Positions 60,723 through 64,000 of a stretch of DNA of 64,000 nucleotides are shown here, piece after piece; the stretch's first letter is position 1; the number at the start of each line of letters is the position of its first letter. Position numbers and translations under genes: made by a program. Origin of the DNA: Aquabacterium sp. OR-4 (lineage in GTDB: Bacteria > Pseudomonadota > Gammaproteobacteria > Burkholderiales > Burkholderiaceae_C); NCBI RefSeq assembly GCF_025290835.2, contig NZ_JAOCQD020000001.1:2294001-2358000 (forward strand), in the 5' to 3' direction. Under the pieces are notes generated by a model. The model ran no database searches, had not been told where the DNA came from, and saw only the letters and a program-made list of their open reading frames with translations.

Positions 60723-63017
60723 ATGGGCATTCGATCATTCGCCGCCGAGTTGTTGCTGCCGGCCTCGCTGCAACCTCGGGCGCGGGCCCCGGCCGCAGCA
60801 GGCGCCGAAACCAAGGCCGAGGCCGCCTCGTTTGCGGCCCTGGCCGACCGCCTGCACTACCTCAGCAAGGCCGAGGTCAAGCAGATCCGCGAGGCCTACA
60901 AGTTTGCCGACGAGGCGCACCTGGGCCAGTTTCGCGCCTCGGGTGAGCCCTACATCACCCACCCGCTGGCGGTGGCCGGCCTGGTGGCCGACTGGCGGCT
61001 GGACGCCCAGGCGGTGATGGCGGCGCTGATGCACGACGCCATGGAAGACTGCGGCGTCACCAAGATCGAGCTGATCCAGCGCTTCGGCGCACCCACCGCC
61101 GAGCTGGTGGACGGCCTGACCAAGCTCGACAAGCTGCAGTTCTCCACGCGCGAGGAAAGCCAGGCCGAGAGCTTTCGCAAGATGCTGCTGGCGATGGCGC
61201 GCGATGTGCGCGTGATCCTCATCAAGCTGGCCGACCGCCTGCACAACATGCGCACCATGGCCGCGATGGCGGCCAACAAGCGCGCCCGCATCGCCCGCGA
61301 AACGCTGGACATCTACGCGCCCATCGCCCACCGCCTGGGCCTGAACATGATCTACCGCGAGTTGCAGGAGCGCTCGTTCGAGTTTCTGCACCCGTGGCGC
61401 CACGCCGCGCTGGCCAAGGCGGTGCAGCGCGCACGCGGCCACCGGCGCGACATCGTCGAGCGGGTGCGCGGCGAGGTCGACAAATCCTTCGGCGCGGCCA
61501 AGCTCAAGGTGCTGGTGTCGGGGCGCGAGAAGACGGTCTACAGCATCTACCGCAAGATGCGCGAGAAGCATGCCGGCTTCGCCCAGGTGAGCGACATCTT
61601 CGGCTTTCGCATCGTGGTGCCGCAGACGATGGACTGCTACCTGGCGCTGGGCACGCTGCACCAGCTGTACAAGCCGGTGCCGGGGCGCTTCAAGGACTAC
61701 ATCGCGATCCCCAAGGCCAATGGCTACCAGAGCCTGCACACCACGCTGGTGAGCCCGCTGGGCACGGCGGTGGAGTTCCAGATCCGCACCGAGCAGATGC
61801 ATGCGGTGGCCGAGAGCGGCATTGCCGCGCACTGGCTCTACAAGCAAAAGGACAAGGGCGGCAGCAGCAGCCCGGCCGATGCCCAGCGCCTGGGCGCGAT
61901 GTGGCTCAAGAGCCTGCTCGACATCCAGGACGAGACGCGCGACGCCGGCGAGTTTCTCGAGCACGTGAAGATCGACCTGGTGCCCGACGCGGTGTACGTG
62001 TTCACGCCCAAGAGCAAGATCCTGGCCCTGCCGCGCGGCGCCTCGGCGGTGGACTTCGCCTACGCCATCCACTCCGATGTGGGCGACCACACGGTGGCCG
62101 CCAAGGTCAACGGCGAGCCGGTGGCGCTGCGCACCGAGCTCAAGAGTGGCGACGTGGTCGAGGTCATCACCGCCCCGGGTGCGCGGCCCAATCCGAGCTG
62201 GCTGAACTTTGTGCGCACCGGCCGCGCGCGCTCGAAGATCCGCCACTTCCTCAAGACCATGGAGCAGGAAGAGTCGCGCGCGCTTGGCGAGAAGCTGCTG
62301 GCCCAGGCGCTGCGCAGCGAGGGCATGGCCCTGCCCTCGGCCGAGCTGGACGACAGCCCCGCACAAGCCGTCTGGCAGCAGCTGGCACGCTGGAGCGGCA
62401 ACCGCAGCCGCACCGATCTGCTGGTCGACATCGGCCTGGGCAAGAAGATCGCCACCATCGTGGCCAAGCGCCTGGCGCAACTGATGAGCGAACATGGCCG
62501 GCGCCCCGACGCGGTGACGCTGACGCTGAACCGTTTTCGCGCCGCCGAAGAAGCCATGCCGGCGCTGCATGGCGTGGTCATTGATGGCAGCGAAGGCGCC
62601 TCGGTGCAGCTGGCCACCTGCTGCCGGCCGATCCCGGGCGACGAGATCCGCGGCTACCTGGGCCGCGGCGAGGGCCTGATGGTGCACACCGCCGAGTGCT
62701 CGGTGGGCAGGCGACTGGCCGAGCGCGACCCCGAGCGCTGGATGGCGGTGGAGTGGGCCGAGCAGCCGGTGCGGCACTTCGAGACCTCGGTCAAGCTGCT
62801 GCTGCGCAATGGCAAGGGCGCGCTGGCCCAGGTGGCGCAGGCCATCAGCAGCGCCGAGGCCGACATCAGCCACCTCGACATGGACAACGAGCCGCAGGCC
62901 GAGGCGGTAGAGCTGCGCCTGCTGCTGGCTGTGCGCGACCGCCAGCACCTGGCCGACGTGCTGCGCACGCTCAAGCGGTCACCCCCGGTGCTGCGCGCCA
63001 GCCGCCTGAAAGCCTGA
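60723..63017 (+). CDS. spoT: Bifunctional (p)ppGpp synthetase/hydrolase SpoT
   Basis: The stringent-response enzyme. It has 764 residues. HD hydrolase domain (about 55-210) keeps the metal motif HDAMED (His104, Asp105, Glu108, Asp109), so hydrolase is expected to be active. Synthetase domain (about 250-370) has GREKTVYSIYRKM, the RFKD motif of bifunctional SpoT/Rel and KANGYQSLHTTL. TGS domain at VYVFTPKSKILALPRGASAVDFAYAIHS (about 420-450), then CCRPIPGDEIRGYLGRGEG and a C-terminal ACT domain. It is likely leaderless, with its own promoter after rpoZ. Confidence 0.96.
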   Translation: MGIRSFAAELLLPASLQPRARAPAAAGAETKAEAASFAALADRLHYLSKAEVKQIREAYKFADEAHLGQFRASGEPYITHPLAVAGLVADWRLDAQAVMAALMHDAMEDCGVTKIELIQRFGAPTAELVDGLTKLDKLQFSTREESQAESFRKMLLAMARDVRVILIKLADRLHNMRTMAAMAANKRARIARETLDIYAPIAHRLGLNMIYRELQERSFEFLHPWRHAALAKAVQRARGHRRDIVERVRGEVDKSFGAAKLKVLVSGREKTVYSIYRKMREKHAGFAQVSDIFGFRIVVPQTMDCYLALGTLHQLYKPVPGRFKDYIAIPKANGYQSLHTTLVSPLGTAVEFQIRTEQMHAVAESGIAAHWLYKQKDKGGSSSPADAQRLGAMWLKSLLDIQDETRDAGEFLEHVKIDLVPDAVYVFTPKSKILALPRGASAVDFAYAIHSDVGDHTVAAKVNGEPVALRTELKSGDVVEVITAPGARPNPSWLNFVRTGRARSKIRHFLKTMEQEESRALGEKLLAQALRSEGMALPSAELDDSPAQAVWQQLARWSGNRSRTDLLVDIGLGKKIATIVAKRLAQLMSEHGRRPDAVTLTLNRFRAAEEAMPALHGVVIDGSEGASVQLATCCRPIPGDEIRGYLGRGEGLMVHTAECSVGRRLAERDPERWMAVEWAEQPVRHFETSVKLLLRNGKGALAQVAQAISSAEADISHLDMDNEPQAEAVELRLLLAVRDRQHLADVLRTLKRSPPVLRASRLKA

Positions 63018-63210
63018 ACGCCAGCCCAGCACAGAAGCCGCGCGCGGTTTGGTGATTTATTGCCAAGCGCGCTCGGCAATATGCAGCACGACAGAATGTC
63101 GAGTTTTCCCTACATTGGAGTCAGACCGTTCACACGGCACTTGCTCAGGGAAACATCGCCAGCGGCGCTCGCACTGCACTCGCAGTCGGGCGCCGTGTGG
63201 TTTCTGGCGC
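63018..63210. other. Intergenic region between spoT and greB
   Basis: About 190 bp, more AT-rich than its flanks (gtgatttattgcc, gagttttccctacattgg). It has a weak ATTGCC/GGCAAT inverted repeat at 63059-63082, which could end spoT transcripts. A short ORF of about 50 codons runs from 63095 into the greB 3' end; I see no support for its being coding. Confidence 0.4.
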
Positions 63211-63230
63211 GGCTTGACGCCGGTCAAGCC
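63211..63230 (-). terminator. Hairpin at the greB 3' end
   Basis: Perfect 8-bp inverted repeat GGCTTGAC-gccg-GTCAAGCC spanning the greB stop codon. There is no clear T tract on either strand, so it is a weak candidate. Confidence 0.35.
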
Positions 63231-63799
63231 GCCGGGCCGGGCGCCGGGTAGACCACGGCGATCACCTCCAGCACCTCGACGCCGCCCGGTGTCTGCAGCC
63301 GCACCTCGTCGCCCTCGCGCGACTTGATCAGCGCCCGCGCGATCGGCGCGATCCAGCTCACTTCGCCGGCCAGCGCGTCGGATTCGTCGATGCCCTTGAT
63401 GGTGATGGTGCGCTCGTCGCCCCGGCTGTTGGCGTAGGTGACGGTGGCGCCGAAAAAGACCTGGTCACTGCCGTGATGCACGCTGGGATCGGCCACCTCG
63501 GCGATGTCGAGCCGCTTGGTCAGAAAGCGGATGCGGCGATCGATCTCGCGCAGGCGCTTCTTGCCGTAGAGGTAGTCGCCGTTTTCACTGCGGTCGCCGT
63601 TCTTGGCGGCCCACGACACCGTCTCCACCATCTTGGGCCGCTCATCGTCGATCAGCTGCAGCAGTTCAGCGCGCAGGCGCTGGTAGCCGGCCGGCGTGAT
63701 GTAGTTCTTGGTGCCCGGCGGCAACGGCGGCAGGCCGGCGCCCTCGCCGTCCTCGTCGTCGGCATCGCCGCTGGGTTCCTTGGTGAAGGCTTTGCTCAT
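63224..63799 (-). CDS. greB: Transcript cleavage factor GreB
   Basis: A 191-residue Gre factor that rescues backtracked RNA polymerase. MSKAFTKE, KNYITPAGYQRLRAELLQLIDDERP, VETVSWAAKNGDRSENGDYLYGKKRLREIDRRIRFLTKRLDIAEVADPS (coiled-coil tip with Asp/Glu), DQVFFGATVTYA and PIARALIKSREGDEV identify GreB rather than GreA. An acidic Gly/Asp/Glu insertion at about 8-22 is unusual. The ATG overlaps the upstream AraC-type gene in ATGA. Confidence 0.95.
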   Translation of the reverse strand: MSKAFTKEPSGDADDEDGEGAGLPPLPPGTKNYITPAGYQRLRAELLQLIDDERPKMVETVSWAAKNGDRSENGDYLYGKKRLREIDRRIRFLTKRLDIAEVADPSVHHGSDQVFFGATVTYANSRGDERTITIKGIDESDALAGEVSWIAPIARALIKSREGDEVRLQTPGGVEVLEVIAVVYPAPGPAA

Positions 63800-64000
63800 G
63801 GCGCCATGCTACCCAGCGCAGCATCGCCGGCCGGCCGGTGTTCGCCCGCGCCGGCGCGCCACACGCCGGGCGCCACGCCGGTCCACTTGCGAAAGGCGCG
63901 GTAGAAGGTGCTGGCGTCTTCAAAGCCCAGGCGGCTGGCGATCTCGTCCACGGTGAGCCGGCCCTCGGCCAGGTGCTGCAGCGCCAGTTCGCGTCGCACG
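63796..64000 (-). CDS. AraC-family regulator, C-terminal part only (5' end outside window)
   Basis: The last 67 codons of a regulator entering from the right edge. RRELALQHLAEGRLTVDEIASRLGFEDASTFYRAFRKWTGVAPGVWR is the second helix-turn-helix and the end of an AraC DNA-binding domain. The stop overlaps the greB start by 4 bp, so they are co-transcribed. Ligand domain and target are not visible. Confidence 0.88.
   Translation of the reverse strand, partial: VRRELALQHLAEGRLTVDEIASRLGFEDASTFYRAFRKWTGVAPGVWRAGAGEHRPAGDAALGSMAP

Noticed and set aside
63095..63251. A 51-codon ORF between spoT and greB
   Set aside because: No ribosome-binding site or -10 at proper distance, its end is antisense to greB, and no motif. 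Kept only as a remark on the intergenic region.

Overview
The window is very GC-rich, densely packed proteobacterial chromosome. The gene content and order (alaA-hom-thrC-mobB-moeA-moaD, yicC-gmk-rpoZ-spoT, and rph-rdgB-hemW beside a PP2C phosphatase and a kinase) look like a betaproteobacterium of the Burkholderiales, probably the Rubrivivax/Leptothrix/Aquincola neighbourhood. That placement is inference from gene order and composition; no search was run. I see no tRNA, rRNA, CRISPR array, insertion sequence or prophage. Genes are separated by short gaps or by 4-bp stop/start overlaps. The only gene-free stretch near 300 bases (moaE to dapA) holds an octamer repeat and a small ORF.

Region by region. 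1-13,732 (minus): a two-partner secretion locus, with an FhaC/ShlB-type outer-membrane transporter followed by a giant exoprotein of at least 3,992 residues that runs off the left edge. The exoprotein joins an FHA-type secretion domain to about 28 autotransporter-type passenger repeats. 13,982-18,886: an OmpA-like protein, then a TPP-dependent acetolactate-synthase-like enzyme overlapping an MFS transporter, with a divergent AraC regulator. 19,009-23,318: a possible roadblock/LC7-like protein, a ComFB-like protein and clpB. 23,411-25,830: a glycosyltransferase and a TipA-type MerR regulator, each preceded by a similar operator dyad. 25,992-32,506: a small conserved-looking protein, a flavin reductase, moaE, an octamer repeat, dapA, then the moaD-moeA-mobB-thrC operon read in reverse.

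32,503-38,956: between thrC and hom sit two accessory genes, a P-loop NTPase and a protein with nine almost identical 48-residue TPR-like repeats. They interrupt the threonine operon but stay tightly coupled to it. This pair is the best candidate for an undescribed system in the window. alaA lies upstream of hom.

39,128-48,166: an Mth938-like protein, bcp, a tiny gene-plus-terminator unit in front of phoH2, a secreted S8/M3 peptidase pair and prpE. 48,375-53,974: an NlpC/P60 hydrolase, a glutathionylspermidine-synthase-like/DUF350/DUF1190 trio (yjfC-yjfL-yjfM-like), moaA and a second moeA. 54,071-58,657 (minus): kinase, PP2C phosphatase, rph, rdgB, hemW. 58,688-64,000: yicC, gmk, rpoZ, spoT, then greB and the 3' end of an AraC gene on the minus strand.

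Molybdenum cofactor synthesis is spread over two places (moaE/moaD/moeA/mobB and moaA/moeA2). Aspartate-family amino-acid synthesis is represented by dapA, hom and thrC. A recurrent signal is a -10-like hexamer exactly 6 nt (once 8 nt) before a start codon with no ribosome-binding site, which suggests that leaderless transcripts are common here.
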